Shown here: piece by piece, positions 30,644 through 44,500 of the stretch
How the letters are laid out: every line of letters starts with the position of its first letter
Numbering within the stretch: position 1 is the stretch's first letter
Assembly (NCBI GenBank): GCA_963969345.1
Contig: OZ017769.1
Location: forward strand, 6,699,725-6,763,724
Length of the DNA: 64,000 nucleotides
Direction: 5' to 3'
From: Turbatrix aceti
Lineage: Eukaryota; Nematoda; Chromadorea; Rhabditida; Panagrolaimidae
Notes under the pieces: generated by a model
Told to the model about the DNA's origin: nothing
Databases searched by the model: none
What the model saw: only the letters and a program-made list of their open reading frames with translations
Translations under genes and position numbers: made by a program

Positions 30644-33600
30644 ATGGCAAAGAAACACGTGTTGAAAGACCTGCTTAAAGAGTGGTTCATCGTACCAAAA
30701 GACTGCAAAACATGTCGCTCGGCTACTTACCGCGAAATGGTTTGTTTCCTAAATTTTGCGTAGTAATTCTCGGATTTGCAGTTACGGTATGCCGATCGGT
30801 GGGACTACTGTCTGCTCGCAATGGGCATTATCGGAAGTTTCGCCGCTGGCTCCAGCCTCCCGATCACCCAGTATGCATTCCAAGGCCTCGTAACAGTTCT
30901 TATCAATGGCCAACAGAAGTACGACACCGGTGACTTTGACAAAGACGAGTTCGTTGCCGGAATCCAGAAAACCACCTGTATCTTTCTCGGCAACGGTTTT
31001 TTCATGTTTTTGGCCAACTTGCTTGGCGTTAGTTTTTTTCAGGGCGTTTTGCGCAAACCAATTTGATTTTTTAGAATTCGACTTTGTTTGCGCTCTGTGA
31101 GCGGCAGGTTTTCCGCTTCCGGCAGCGTTTCCTTCGCTCCGTTCTCAATCAAGACATGGAGTGGTTTGACCACAACGAGATTGGCTCGCTAACGCACAAA
31201 ATCAACGCGTGAGTCTTCTTTAATTCTCGATTTGACACAATTTGTGATTGCAGCAACGTCGAAAAGATTAAAGACGGCGCCAGTGACAAATTGGGCATCG
31301 TGATCCAAGCCGTGGGCTGCCTGGTGTCTGGAGTGATGTTTGCATTGTATCAAAGCTGGAAGATGACGCTCATCATGCTGTGCATCATCCCCTGCATGGC
31401 GCTATCCGTGCTTGCCTTGGCGAAAGCACTCGCGGCGTCAGTGCGCAAGGAGATGCACGAGTACTCGGCGGCGGGCGCCATCGCGGACGAAGTGCTTTCC
31501 GGCATTCGGACCGTGATGGCTTTCAACGCGCAGCATTTTGAGCAGGAGCGCTACCGAGTTCGTCTAAAGCAAGGACGGGTCATTGGTATTCGCAAGGCCG
31601 CACTCACTGCCTTTTTCGCCGCCTGCATGCAACTCGTGATCTTCGCCTTTATGAGCGGCGTCTTCTACTACGGCACCATGCTCGTGGTCTACGAAGGAAT
31701 GGTCAGCAGCAAGGTGTTTAGTGTTTTCTGGACGATTATGGTCGGAGCGATGCGCTTCAGCAATGCACTGCCGCAGATCGACGTTCTTCTCGGAGCCAAA
31801 GCAGCGGCAGGCGAGCTTTTTGAGGTCATCGACAGAGTACGTTGCTAATTCTTTGACCGTTTACGGCTGACACTTACAGAAGCCGACCCTTGATTGCACG
31901 TCAAAAGCCGGCATTGTTCTACACGATGTTGAGGGGCACATCGAGTTCAGGGACGTACATTTCCGCTATCCCAGCCGGCCGGAGATCACAGTGCTGAACG
32001 GCATCAGCTTTGAAGTCAAACCCGGACAGACGGTCGCACTGGTGGGCCACTCGGGCTGCGGAAAATCAACTCTGGTGGGACTGCTCATGCGGTACTACAC
32101 GCAGGAAGGAGGCAGCGTCACGCTGGACGGCGTCCCGCTCGAAGATGTCAACGTGCAGTGGCTGCGCAGCGTCGTCGGCATTGTTTCACAGGAGCCTGTT
32201 CTCTTCCAGGCGTCCATCGTCGACAACCTCCGTCTCGGCAGGGCCGATGTTCGTCTCGAGGACATTGAGGAGGCCTGCCGCGTGGCCAACGCGCATGACT
32301 TTATCTCGAAGCTGCCGCAGGGCTACGACACTTTTATCGGGGAAGGCGGCATCAAGCTTTCTGGAGGCCAGAAACAGCGACTGGCCATCGCCCGTGCCCT
32401 CGTTCGTCAGCCCAGGATCTTGCTGCTCGATGAAGCGACATCGGCGCTGGACACGACAGCCGAGCGCGTTGTTCAGGCTGCCTTGGACGCCGCAGCTTCC
32501 GGGCGTACGACTATCACGATTGCTCATCGGCTCTCGACTGTTCGCAACGCGGATCGCATTATCGTTTTTGACAAAGGCACCATAGTCGAGTCCGGCACAC
32601 ATGAGGAGCTGCTTGCTTTTGACGGGGCTTACAAACAGCTCGTCGCAGCCCAGCACGTAAAAGGCTCTACTGCGGAAGCTGTGATCGTAGAAGAAGACGG
32701 AAAAGAAGCCCTACACTCGAGTTCATCATCCCTGCTTACATTCAAACGCCTCAGTCGTTCCTTTTCCTCTTTACGGAGCGCGGACGGCTCTAACGTTGAG
32801 GAGTTTGTATCTGTGGGCTTTTTTTACCTAAATTTGTGGTTTCAGATTACAGGAGGAGTTGAAATTGGAAGGCGGATATGTGCCCTCCGCTTGTGAGATG
32901 CTACGCTACATTGGCCGCGATATACGGTACTTTGGGACCGGCTTTGTGATGTCCGTCATCCGGGGCTGCAGCTGGCCGGCATACACCGTTGTCTACACCC
33001 GCATGTTCAAGGCGCTTGCCATATTCCAGGCTGACGGCAATGCGGAGGCCATTCGGGCCGAGGCGGTGACAAACTCGTTTCTCTTTGGCATCATCGCCAT
33101 CGTCGCTGGGGTCACAACTTTCCTCTCCGGTTTTATGCTTGGCAAAGCGGGCGAAACCGTGGCATATCGCCTCCGGACTTCTGTTTATGAAAATCTGCTG
33201 CGCCAAGATGCAACCTTTTTCGATGCCTCCGGGCACAGCGTGGGGGCGCTCACGTCTCGACTCTCGCAAGACGCCGCCAACGTTCAGGCTGCCATTGACC
33301 AGCGTTTCGCCGAAGTATTGCAAGGCTTTACGGCCGGCGTCGCGGGCCTCATTGTTGGATTTGTCGTCGGCTGGAACGAGGCCCTCTTTTGCCTCTTTGT
33401 CGCACTCGTTGTCATTTTAATACAGGCTGTTATCTCGTTTTACCTCAAAAAGCGCGGCATAGCTGACGCCAAGGCCGCCGGAGACGCATCCCGGATTGTG
33501 ACGGAATCCATCGAGAACGTCAAAACCGTTCAGGCGCTCACCGGTCAGCAGCACATCTTCGAGAAGTTCGGTGACGCCGCGCGCGCTCCGCACTTGCGAA

Positions 33601-34726
33601 CCTACGTAAGTGGCGTTATGATGTCTGTCAGCATTGCCACGGCGAATTCGTATATTGCATTGAACTTTTGGTCCTGCTACCTCTTCGGCATGTGGCTCGT
33701 CATCAACGATTGGTCACAGCCGTATGCCATTTTTCAGTAAGTTTTTACTCTGCTGTGCGCCGGCTGATGTGTGCTTTTAGAGTCGTAGAAGCAGTAACGG
33801 TCACCGGCACGTTTATTGCGTCATCTGCGTCCTATTTCCCAGAGTTCATTCGGGCCCGCATATCTGCGGGTATCATGTTCAGCATGCTGAATGCGCAACC
33901 AGAGATCGACAGTTTGGCTACGAATGGTGTCACAAAGGTGTGTTTTATTACCTGGTCCGGTGTAGATTGTGAGTCGTTTTTTCAGGCTATCACCGGAGAC
34001 ATCGAAGTTGACGGCGTCGATTTTGCTTACCCCAACACACGTAAAGTACGGATCCTGCAAGATTTGCACCTCCGAGTGCAACCGGGCAGGACTGTAGCGC
34101 TCGTTGGGCCCAGTGGCTGCGGCAAGTCAACGCTGATTCAGCTGCTCGAGCGCTTCTACGACGTGACAGCCGGTGCACTGCGCGTCGATGGCACGGACGT
34201 CCGCAAGTTCAATGTGCAGCATCTGCGGGGTTCTACCGCGCTCGTCAGTCAGGAACCAACCCTGTTTAACCTCTCCATCCGGGACAACATTGCGTACGGA
34301 CTCACGGAGGCCTCGGACGCTGACGTGCAAGCGGCTGCTCGACTCGCGAACATCGACGCTTTCGTGAGCAGTTTGCCCGAAGGCTACGAGACGAGCGTCG
34401 GCGGGCGCGGCACCCGGCTCTCCGGTGGCCAGCGTCAGCGCATCGCCATTGCGCGGGCGATCATCCGGAAACCCAAGATTCTGCTGCTCGACGAAGCGAC
34501 CGCCGCACTCGACGGAGAGTCCGAGCGGCTTGTCCAAGAGGCCCTCGACCGGGCCTCCTCCGGCCGGACCTGCGTCGTCGTGGCCCATCGCCTCTCGACC
34601 ATCCAGAACGCCGACCTCATCTGCGGCATCGAGAACGGCCGCTGCGTAGAAGCCGGCACGCACCAGCAGTTGCTCGAGCGCGCCGGGCTCTACTACCGCC
34701 TAGTCAAGTCGCAATCCATGGCATGA
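30644..34726 (+). CDS. P-glycoprotein, full-length ABCB exporter (copy B)
   Basis: Eight exons: 30644-30739, 30782-31027, 31075-31208, 31254-31836, 31880-32806, 32853-33736, 33781-33937 and 33986-34726. All junctions are GT-AG and keep the frame, giving 1255 residues, close to the usual length of about 1280. Layout: membrane domain 1 (about 40-340), NBD1 with Walker A GHSGCGKST (409-417), signature LSGGQ (513-517), Walker B ILLLDEATSALD and H-loop AHRLSTV; then membrane domain 2 (about 680-1000) and NBD2 with Walker A GPSGCGKST (about 1050), LSGGQRQR (about 1154), ILLLDEATAALD and AHRLSTI. Both ATP sites look catalytically complete. The family pumps lipophilic compounds out of cells across the plasma membrane. 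The start ATG gives MAKKHVLKDLLKEW; a further upstream exon is possible because a pyrimidine-rich TTTAG acceptor lies just before it. Copy A upstream is its broken duplicate. Confidence 0.9.
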
Positions 34727-34743
34727 CCTATCAGCCGGGTGCA

Positions 34744-34749
34744 AATAAA
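34744..34749 (+). promoter_or_regulatory. Polyadenylation signal of ABC copy B
   Basis: AATAAA 17 bp downstream of the TGA stop, at the same place as in copy A. Confidence 0.6.
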
Positions 34750-35133
34750 TTTCTCCGACTAATTTCCTTGTCAGTTTGAGTAATGAAACCAGAAATACGG
34801 AAGTAAAGGCTCGCAGATTGACTTGACCAGGAGGAGCTCGGTGCACATCATTACGACACCCGGCTGCAGTCGAGCAGTGTTTTTTGCGCCTGATGAAAGA
34901 ACGAGCGATGAGCCGCCATGGCGAACGCCGCTGGCCGGAATGTGTGCGCGTATTTTATGGCTGCGAAATGTCAGTTGTCGATTTCGGCGGTCCGCAGTCC
35001 GCGATCGAGAGCATGTTGACAACTGTTGCGAATGCAAGGGAGGAGCGCTCGACCGGCCTGGGCCACCTGATTGCAAGGCACACATGCTTTTTTACGACGA
35101 CCATCTCATTCTCGACGCAGTATCATTGCTCGA
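34750..35133. other. Intergenic region, ABC copy B to F-box-like gene
   Basis: About 380 bp. Open frames exist in several phases but none shows a recognisable domain. It probably holds the 3' flank of the ABC gene and the promoter of the next gene. Confidence 0.4.
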
Positions 35134-36405
35134 ATGAATCAAATCATGTCGCGCCGTCCTTTGAGCTCGATCGTACTCGAAGAAGTCTTCGAGGCCCTTG
35201 CGGATACCGAAGACCGCGAATCCACTATGAAGCTTATTGTAAGTTTTGGGTTCATTTTTCTTGCCCGGAGTTTTCATTTGGTGCTTGCAGGCTTCAAGTC
35301 CTGAAGTCATGCCTTCTCTGCTCTCTGCCGTTCGCAGGAAGCACAAAACTGTCGAATTGACCCGGAACTGGCGTTCGCAGGCCCTTATCACTTACCTCCC
35401 TTTGCCCTTCTTCATCGATCTGCTTGCGGACGTCGTTGAATGTCTCGTTATCCCGTACTCCCATACTTCTGAAGACGTTGCGGAACTCCTCGACAGACTC
35501 AGCCAGAGGAATGGTGAGTTGAAAAACTTGAAAATCACTTTTTTTCTGTTTTTACGCCCCTCGTATTCATTTTCAGTGCTGAAACACATCAGAATCGGCA
35601 ACATCATCTCACCCAAACAATGCCCCGTACTAGCCCAGGTCGTTGAAGCGAGTGACAGGCTACGGATTCTGGAATTCCAGGACGACGCTTTCCTCAGTTT
35701 CATCCGAAAACCGATCGAGTGTCCTCACTATATTATTCGGTCGGTCAGCGGGTCTAAGCTCAAGGTTTGTTTTTTTGGGGCGTACGCAATGTTTAATTCA
35801 CTGGTTGCAGAGATTGATTTACAACGCCAACCTCCAGCCACGAACGGTGGAGGTTTGCTGCCTCTGGGAGCTGAATCGCCTCATGCCGACGATCAAGGAA
35901 GCCGTTCAGGATGGGTTTGTCTGGCTCAAAAAAATGTCTTTATTGAACGGCGTATTTTTTTAGAAAAACCAAGGAATCCGTCGAAACACTAGAAATCTAC
36001 CGGGACTACGGCAACGACGTCGACTACGGCACGGCCTTTGTCTCGCTGGGCGCAATCTTCCCCAACCTACGCCTGCTGGACTTTGGCGCTCGCCGGCAAT
36101 CCATCTGCTGCAGTTCCGAGGTGGGAAAAAAGACTTGCATTAGTCAGCGCGGCTCACATACATAAATGTTTCTTTTTTTTCAGGAATGTGACAAGTCGAT
36201 CGACGAGGCGAACAAGTGGTTCCAAACTATCGTGCAGCGTCTGGACGAGGTGAAAGGTGACATGCCCTTCGCTCTCGAGCTCAGTCTGAGCTATGTCATC
36301 GAGTGCCACGAGCACGAACGCAACGGCAAGCGGGGAGAGCCCATAACCGTCGAAAAGCAACTGTTCGACGAGAGCAGTGTCAAATTTGAGATCACTTTCA
36401 TGTAA
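35134..36405 (+). CDS. F-box-like protein of unknown target (332 aa)
   Basis: Six exons joined by GT-AG introns in frame: 35134-35238, 35291-35513, 35577-35764, 35811-35914, 35964-36120 and 36184-36405. The N-terminus (SRRPLSSIVLEEVFEAL) resembles the first helix of an F-box, which in other proteins docks onto Skp1 of an SCF ubiquitin ligase. The rest alternates hydrophobic positions (for example LKHIRIGNI, LRILEFQDDAFL, PNLRLLDFGARR) in a way that suggests irregular leucine-rich repeats. Nematodes have many lineage-specific F-box genes of this size, but I cannot name this one, and the F-box call rests on weak similarity. Exon phases all close and the total is 333 codons including stop. It is followed by 2.1 kb without a gene. 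Confidence 0.65.
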
Positions 36406-38520
36406 GAATACGAGCCGCGATGAAATTTCGCACCAGGAGTTTTTTTTCTCAGTCAAAAGGTTATTTGTTATACAATATGATTTGCCGCCAGCCGCGTGAT
36501 GAATGTCTTCGGTGCCATCTGTTGTTCTTTGAAAGTTTTAAAAAAAGAGACAGGGATGAGGCATTTGTCGCTGGCAATTTGAGGGCGTTCCGGGTTCGTC
36601 GAATGTCTCAACTCTGCTCGGGCGACGTGCGTGCTTGCCTGCCACAAGGAAAGAAGGAAGGAAGGAAGATTTTTTGCCTTGGCGGGACACCTTGTTCCGC
36701 GTTTGCGAAGGAAAGGTGAAGGAAGAGTTTTTTTAAAGCATCAAGATGAGAGCAAACCGGATCGAACGCGTGACCGCAAACGGAAACGGTTTCTGCTGCG
36801 ATGCACTCGAAGCCATCCTCGTCCCGGAGTGCTCCAGATGTCGGACTGCGAGGGATCGGTGACAGTTCTCGCCAACTCGAGTGCGCCCGAGGATATATTA
36901 TACATACCGCTTCCTGTAATCCAGATCAAGTGTCACCAGGGACCAGTCCCGGCCACTCGAGTCGCATCATGATCTCGAAGCTGTTGTGCTGTGCTGCGCG
37001 CAGTAGCAAGCGACAAGTGGACTCAAATGACCGTCATGGCTCGCGCGGACGGATTGAGCTGGACCGGGAGAGCGAGCAGCAGCCGGCTCGACTCCCGCGC
37101 GCGCTGCCGCGGCCGCGTCCGAGACCGTCGTCCGTTGTCCGTCTGTCGCGCACCAGCGCGGTCAGCTGCCGCGGCACAATGTCATCCCCGGCCGGCTGCA
37201 CGCGATGCTAACTGCTTTCGGCCTGTCTGCTGTCTTCGCCTTTTCCGCACACGTAATCCACAGTGATAACCTTGAGCGATAGATAATTGAATGCGGACTG
37301 GCTTGCCCGAACGTCGTTGACTGCGCGCGCGGTGACCATCCAGTTCACTGACCGTTAACACGCTCGCGCTGCTGACCGCTGGCGGCTGTGTGGTCGCCGG
37401 CGACAAGCGCGCATCATCGATCGGGTGCATCTCTGCTCCGCTTCGACGCACATCTTGTGCTCTGGACTGGGCCGCGGATCGCGAGTGTATATTTTTTGTG
37501 CGTGTCATCGTCGTCGCCACCGCCAGCGCCGCCGCGAGCGATTGCACTCCGCACAGGTGACAAATAGACGACGACCCAGCGCTTGCCTCCTTTCTGATCG
37601 ATTGTGCTTGTTCTTTCTTTCGCGAGGCAAAGAAGAAGAAGAAGCGGCGTGTGCTGGCCGCTGATTTGGTAGCTGATACGCTTGAAGGTCATTTCGGCCC
37701 GTTTGCATTTTTTTCATCTTCAAAAAAGGCGTTCCTTTGTCCCGGACGAGTGCCACGTCTTGCCGCCGGCGCGGATCGATTTCCGCTTTGCCGCCAAGAC
37801 AATGGACTGTCTTCTACGGACACAAACAAGCGTGTCCCTGCTTTCCGCTGGGAACGGCAGTTTGATGTTTATTTATTACACATCAGCGTAGTACCATCTT
37901 TTTTTTCTCACTACCTCGTTACTTTTGATGTTGCCTCAGGAAACGAGACTAGACCGCTTTAATTCTCACCGCGGGTTTTTTGCCAATGCATGTTTCTGCT
38001 TTTGAACGAACGCCGGGCTGATATTTAACCTGGAATGGCTTCAAAAGATTTTTTAGACTGTTGCATCCAACGTTGTGGATTTTTGTTTGTTGTTCGCTTG
38101 CTTTTATCACTGTTGTTTGTTTGTTTGCCTAGTTTTTGTCTTGTCCAGTTTTTCGGGCTCTTTGTTCCGTTTTATTACTTACCCGAGCATGATTCATTCA
38201 CCTGGGTTGCACCGCTACGATACCCCTCCCAACGGGGATCGTTTAGTTTCTCCCAGCCGAGCCCCTTGGAAAAAAAACTCGGAGAGTGACTTTGATGTAA
38301 TCAAACGGCGGATCTTTTTTTTTTAACATTTACGAATGCTGGTAGCACTCAGCGCTCCTTTTTTGTCCCTCGCGGAGTGCTGAGGAGTCAACGCTTTGAC
38401 TCGTTTCGTAATTCCCCTTTTTTTGTGCTTTCCCATGTACTCTAGACCAACTGACGCGTTTCAGACTGCCTCGGCCCAGCCCGATCTCCGCTGGTGCTCC
38501 ATGACCTTCCGCGACGCACC
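36406..38520. other. Intergenic and presumed 5' region of the UNC-73-like gene
   Basis: About 2.1 kb with no frame that I can defend. It contains a GAAGG microsatellite near 36649-36666 and T-rich/TTTG-rich stretches near 38080-38150. A splice-acceptor-like GCGTTTCAG ends at 38464, 56 bp before the start codon of the next gene; it could accept a 5' non-coding exon or a trans-spliced leader. Confidence 0.5.
38456..38464 (+). promoter_or_regulatory. Splice acceptor upstream of the UNC-73-like start
   Basis: GCGTTTCAG lies in front of an exon that opens directly into the coding sequence, with the first in-frame ATG at 38521. Such an acceptor without an obvious partner is typical of a 5' UTR intron or spliced-leader addition. 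Confidence 0.45.
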
Positions 38521-41500
38521 ATGAACGAGCCTTCGACATCCAACGCTGTTGGCCGATACGTTACCGATGTCATTACGCCCCTCAAAGACCGGGTGGCCAT
38601 CCTGCCGGGTTCCCGGGATCGCCAGTTGCGGCCCGTCATCTTTTTTCCCTCCCGCGAGACTTCGGCCAACGCAGATGACCTCCGGAACCTGCTGGGATAC
38701 TTTTATTCTGTCACATCGTAAGTCGTGCACCGAATATATTAAAATAGAGTTTTTATGACTCACGAAGGCGCTCAATGCCGGTTTAGGGATTTCTGAGAAA
38801 ACATTTTAATATTGTTTAAAAATGGGGCTTTTCCAAACACGTTTTGCATTTTTATGGGGCTGATGCGACGGCATAAGATTTTTTATGTGAAAAAAAAAGT
38901 AATTTTTCTGGAATTTGCAGGGACAAAGCTCGCAAGAACGGATTTATTTTCATCATCGGCACTCGCAAAGGCACGACATGGCAGTCCGTGAAGCCCATAC
39001 TCCGCGGCATCCAGGAATCGTTTTCTGGGGTCGTCGGCTGCGTTTACGTCATCAAGCCGGACAACTTCTTCAAATCGACGTTCAAACACAAAATCTCGTC
39101 GGCACCGGCCAAATACAAGTTCGACGTGCAGTACATATCGATCGAGCACCTCACCAAGCTAGTGGATGCCTCGCAGCTGTTGAAGGAGTTCAACGGCGCG
39201 CTGGTCTACGACGCAGAAGAGTGGATCGCGACCCGCCACGAGGTGGAACGCGTCGTGCAACGTCTTTCACAGGCCCTTACGGATTGCGAGAACTACCGAC
39301 ACGCGATGCAACACCGACTTCTGCGGGGCGAGAATGGCATTGCGTCCAATGGAATCGCTGGTTTGGGCGTCGTCGATGAGCTTGAGATCCGCTTTGGCGA
39401 GATTTCCATTCGATCGCTCAATGAGGACGTACATCACCTGCAGCAGAGGATCATGGCGAGTGCCGGAGCCGTCGGAGGCACGCCAAACCCCGATCTTGCT
39501 GCCATTCTGCCCCATGTGACGCGTCTGGCTGCCGAAATCAGGAAAACCAAGGACAGCCTCGCTCGGGAAACGCAGGAACACAAACTCGAGGCGGACAAGC
39601 AAAAACAACTCGCCTCCTTCGAGATGAACGTTCGCAAGTTCAAAGACCAGCTGGAATCCAAGTTTTCGGTGATCGACCAGCGCTTCAGCGTCATCGGCGC
39701 TACTGCCGAAGAGACAAAGCGCCATCTGCGTGAACAGGAGGTTTTCTTCGAGACCAACACCGACGGATACAACTACATCGCTTCGCTGGGCCGCAGTCTG
39801 ATTGAAAGCGACCACGTCGCGTCGCCGCAGATCGAGAATCTCCTCAAGCAGCACAAGGACACCTGGGCCTTTGTCAACGCCCGTCTTCAGCAGCGGACCG
39901 AGATTCTCCGCACCGCTCTCGCTTTTCGCGTCAAGACCGAGGAGTACTTCGCCAACCTGCCTGCCTGGGAGCGCGTGCTCGCTACCAACAACGTCGACCT
40001 CAGTCGAAGCCTTGGCGACCTACAAGACGTCGAGAAGGAATTCAGAGAATACGACGAGTCTATTGAACTCGCCTATTCTGAGGCGTACAACGAAGCGCAG
40101 AATCTTACTCAGCTCATGATCAGATGCTACGGCAATGAGCGCGTCGGCCAGGTGGATTCGTACAAGACCGTTCTCGAAGTCATCCAGAATCTGATCAGGT
40201 CGAAACGCCGAGTCCATGATTCCTACGAACCGATCAAGACGCAGCTCGAACAGCGCATGTCCTTCCTCGCGTTCATGTCCGAGTCGGAGTCCGTGCTGGA
40301 GTGGCTCAACAAGCACGGCGAACCCTATCTCCGCAAGAAGTACGGCATTGGCCAGGCGACTGCTGAAGCCCGGAGTCTGAAAAAGCAACATGAGCAGTTC
40401 CAGACAATTGCCTTCAACACGCACCGCAACGCGCAGCAACTCGTCCATGTCGCGGAGCTTCTGATCAAGGGCGGCGGCCAGAGCGCCAGTGAGCTTGCTG
40501 TTGTCAAGCAGCGTTACGTCGAGTTACAGACGGGCGTCAAGGGCTTCCGCGAGCGGGCCGAGCAGCGCGCTGAGCTCCTCGCGCTTTCTATCATCTTTCA
40601 CATCCATCACGGAGAGATCGTCAACTGGTACAACGAGCTGAACTCCCGCGTTCATGATTACGAACTTGTTGGCGAGTCCGGAGAGGCCTACGATCGTCTT
40701 CGTGAGAAGTTTGTCAATGAGACGCAGGCGACGTCTGATGCTTTTGAGAAGGTGCTCAGCGAGAGCAAGCAGCTCCAGAATCTTCTGGATGTTCAGCGCG
40801 CGTCGTTGGGCGTCGAGAACGAGGCCTCCAAGAAGCACATCGAGGAACTCACTGCTGAAATCCGTGAGTTAAGACTTTTGCCGGGGGTTTGTGCATGTTT
40901 GCATTTTCAGAAACCCGTCATAATCAGGAAATGGAGCGTTGGCCATACGAGCGATCATGCCTAAAAATCGGCCAGCGTGTTCGAATGCACCTGATCGAAG
41001 CCCAAGACTCTTGCGTGCAGCTGTCCTCCTGGCGCGACGACCTCAGAGGTCTGCTCCACGAAAACACGCAGAAGTACCACATTCTGTACCCCGCGCACTT
41101 GGAAAACGTCAAACAGGTCAACGAGGTCTCCACTGACCTCAAGAACTACTTTGCCGAGCTCCTGGCGGTGAGTGGATCCCGTAATTAGGCTTCTGGAGAC
41201 ATCAATCGCTTTTTAGGTCATCGAAGAGAACAACCTTCGCCTCCTCAACCCGGTGGACGGTCGGCCCATCGTGGAAGTACTCCGCGAGAGCCAGGCCAAC
41301 TTCTGCGCTCTCGAGGCGGAGGTCATGCAGAAGGCGGAGGACGTAACGAGCAAGATCGTGCTCTGCCGAGACATTCACCATCACCTGAAAAAGGCCACCG
41401 ACGTCGTTCGCAGCATTGAAGGCGAGATTACCACGCTTAAGAGACTCATGCGCGCCGTGCCGGACTCGAAACACGACGTTCAGAAAATGCACACTGACCT

Positions 41501-44500
41501 CAAGCAACTCAAAAAGCACTACGAACAGTGCGCGCCACAGTTCGAGCACACGTACGAACTCATTCGAAACTTTGCGCCTGCCTGCGAAGGCGAACAACGG
41601 CAGATTGTGATGCGCAAGAGCGACGATCTATTACAAAAGTGGGAGATCTACCAGAACATGATCAGCGCGTGTCAGAAGCTGGCGAACAGCGCTCATAACT
41701 ATTACAATTACAATGAAACTGTGAGTGATTAATTATCAGTGTTTTTTTACTTTTTTTTGGTTTTTTTCAGATCCTCTCCGTGATCAGGCAATTCCTCGAC
41801 CAAGATCCAAACGAGAGACACGACTTCTGCGAGGACGACCAGTCAGGCAACGACTCGAACAAGGCGCACAACATTGCAAATGTCATCACGAAGGAAGCCG
41901 CGACCCGGGAAAAATTCATGCAGGGCACCCTGTACATGCTCAAGATCACGGACAACTTTATCAAGGCTTTGCGCAACTGTCCGGGAAACCCGGAATACTT
42001 TAAACCCAAGGAGCAGATCATCCTTGAATATAAGCGGTATCTCAAGGAAAAGCAGCCCGAGGTACTGGGCATCCTCAACAACAAGAAAAAGCGCATAGAA
42101 CAGTGCCAAAAGACCGTATTCCTTCGCGCAGCGGCCGCGGATCTATTCTCCTGGCTCCGAAGCGAACCCGCGTCTAAAATCCTGAATCCGACGGCCTCGA
42201 TTGCGGAACTCAAGCAGAAGAAGCGCGAGGAGATCGACGAGCACGCTAATAACTTTAACGATTTCAAGAGCGTCGTAAAGGTGAGTTCTTATCCGTTGTT
42301 TGCCCGGGAGTGCTTTTTGCTTCCGAAAAGTGGCAAAAAAACGCGGAATGCTTCAAAGCCGTTTTTTTCTTTTTTTTCTGCGGTGAGATCAATCACCTGT
42401 CTGCCGGCCGTTTTTTTGCGAATGATCTTTTTGAAACTTGAGCGGCATGAAAATTTTTATTTTCTAGGCAAAGCGAATGTCGGTAAAGGAGTTCTACCGG
42501 CACGTGGACACCTATTTCGAGAGCGTGGTCACCGACATGCACACGGCCGAAATCCGTGAATTGCATCAGAGAGTGCGCGACGCCTTCGACACCTTCTTCG
42601 AGGCTTTCCACACGTACAGCCGTCTGCTGGCTGCCGTCCGGGGTGGCGACGAATCCGGCGCATCGACGACGAGCGAGGAGACGTCAGAGCAGCGGCTCAG
42701 CGATTGCAACATCGAGGACAAAATGAATCAGACGGATGACCAGAAGGCCGACAGCCAGATGAGGTCGGTTTCTTTTTTTTTTCACGGTTACGCGGATCCC
42801 GGGGAGGGCTATGGACAGAAGAGGAGAAGTCGATGTCGGTGGCACGACATTGGATGGGATGGGAGAGACAGGGGCTTCTGCTGGTAGCGGTGCCCATGGG
42901 CAGTGTCATGGAAACGAGATGGATGAGCCGTGTTCAAGAGAGTTTCCAAGCGAGCGGCGTTCGTTCCCTGGGTACGGCAGAGAGTCATCTTTTGTCAGGT
43001 GAAGAGAGAGGTGTAAGCGTGCATGTTCTGACACGTGCGGACGAAGGAAGATAAAATGACAAAAGCCACTTGCGAGCAACGGGCCCGGTATCACCCCAGT
43101 CATCATCAGCAGCAGCAGCAGCACCAGCGCACAACAGCGTGACAGACAATCGACCGCCATCATCGTTCGCTCTTTTTTTTGCGTCTGTTTTTTGTCGCGG
43201 TACTCGAGTAAGTTGTCTACTGCGTGTGACGCACCGTGGCCCCGCGTCTTCTTCGCCTCATCAAGTCGCAAACAACAGTGGAATTTTGTCATTCTTGCCG
43301 GCCGCTGTCGTCCGAGAGGACGACGCGAAGCGTTTTTCGCCTCTGATAGCAAACGCGGTGGTATGCACGCTACCCGTGACTCGGGATTTCGGCAGTCGAT
43401 TCGCCGATACGTGACAAAGGTTTGCCAGCGCCAGGTTGCCATCGGGTCGACGGGTCGCGTGCGTCAAGCGCTGCTCTTTGCGGGAGCGCCGCTCGCGGCC
43501 TCCGTCTCGACCAGCCACCTCCATCATATCGTCGAGTTCGCAGATGACCCGTCCACTTCCATGCCGTCGTCTTCGTCTTCGGGCCCGCGTCGACGACCGC
43601 CTGCCGCGCTGGCCGTGACATTTACCGAAGACGAACGACGGGCGCCGGACTGCCGACTGGAGATGGACTGGGATGACGAGTTCTACGACGAGGAGGACTT
43701 TGTCGACGGCTGCTTCGACGACGACTCGCCCCCGCCGATTCCCACCGCGCCCAAGCCGATCTCCGCGCCATCGACGCCTCTCCTGTCCACTAGACGGTTT
43801 ACGGGGAACCCCTTCCTGGCCGCCTGCGGTGCCACCGACCGGCACACCTGGCCTATCTCAAAATTACTTTTAAGGCGGCCCATGTTCGAACTCATCGACG
43901 GCGAGAAGAAGTACATTGACGTGCTCGCGACGACCATCGACGTCTACCTCACGGACTACATCCGCGCCAACGCCGAGGCTTCGTTGCCGCAGGCGCTCCG
44001 GGGCAAGGAAGCCGCCATTTTCGGCAACATTCGCAAGCTGTTTCACTTCCACAAAGAGTGAGTTGCTTTTTTTTCGAACGAGTTAAGCCATCGTTTTTTC
44101 CGGAGCTGCGCGCTTCAATTTTTGGGATTAGCAGTTGTGCTCGATTTCTTCTTTCTTTTTCGTTTTAATCTGGAAAGAAGAAGGGAAGAATTCATGCTTG
44201 TCTGTGCTTTTTTTTAACAGGGAAAACAGGGACTCGGGAGTGTTATCGCGCTTCCGGGAGCAGAGGACGAGTTGTTATTTTTCAGCGTGTTTATCAACGA
44301 TCTCATAAGTTATACGGACAACCCCACCCTCATCGGCTGCGCCTTTGTGAACAACATCGATCGGCTTCGTGAGCTCTACACCGAGTATATCGTGAACAAA
44401 GAGCAGAACGACCAGCTGGTTCACTCACCGGAAGTCGTTCGCTTCTTCGAAGAAGTTCGCGCGAGGCATCCGGTCATCGCGCGGCTCGAAGCCGAGCGCA

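Noticed and set aside
42811..43442. Frames in the intron of the UNC-73-like gene on both strands
   Set aside because: They do not continue the spectrin or DH sequence and overlap the best splice acceptor; only an alternative 5' exon role remains possible.
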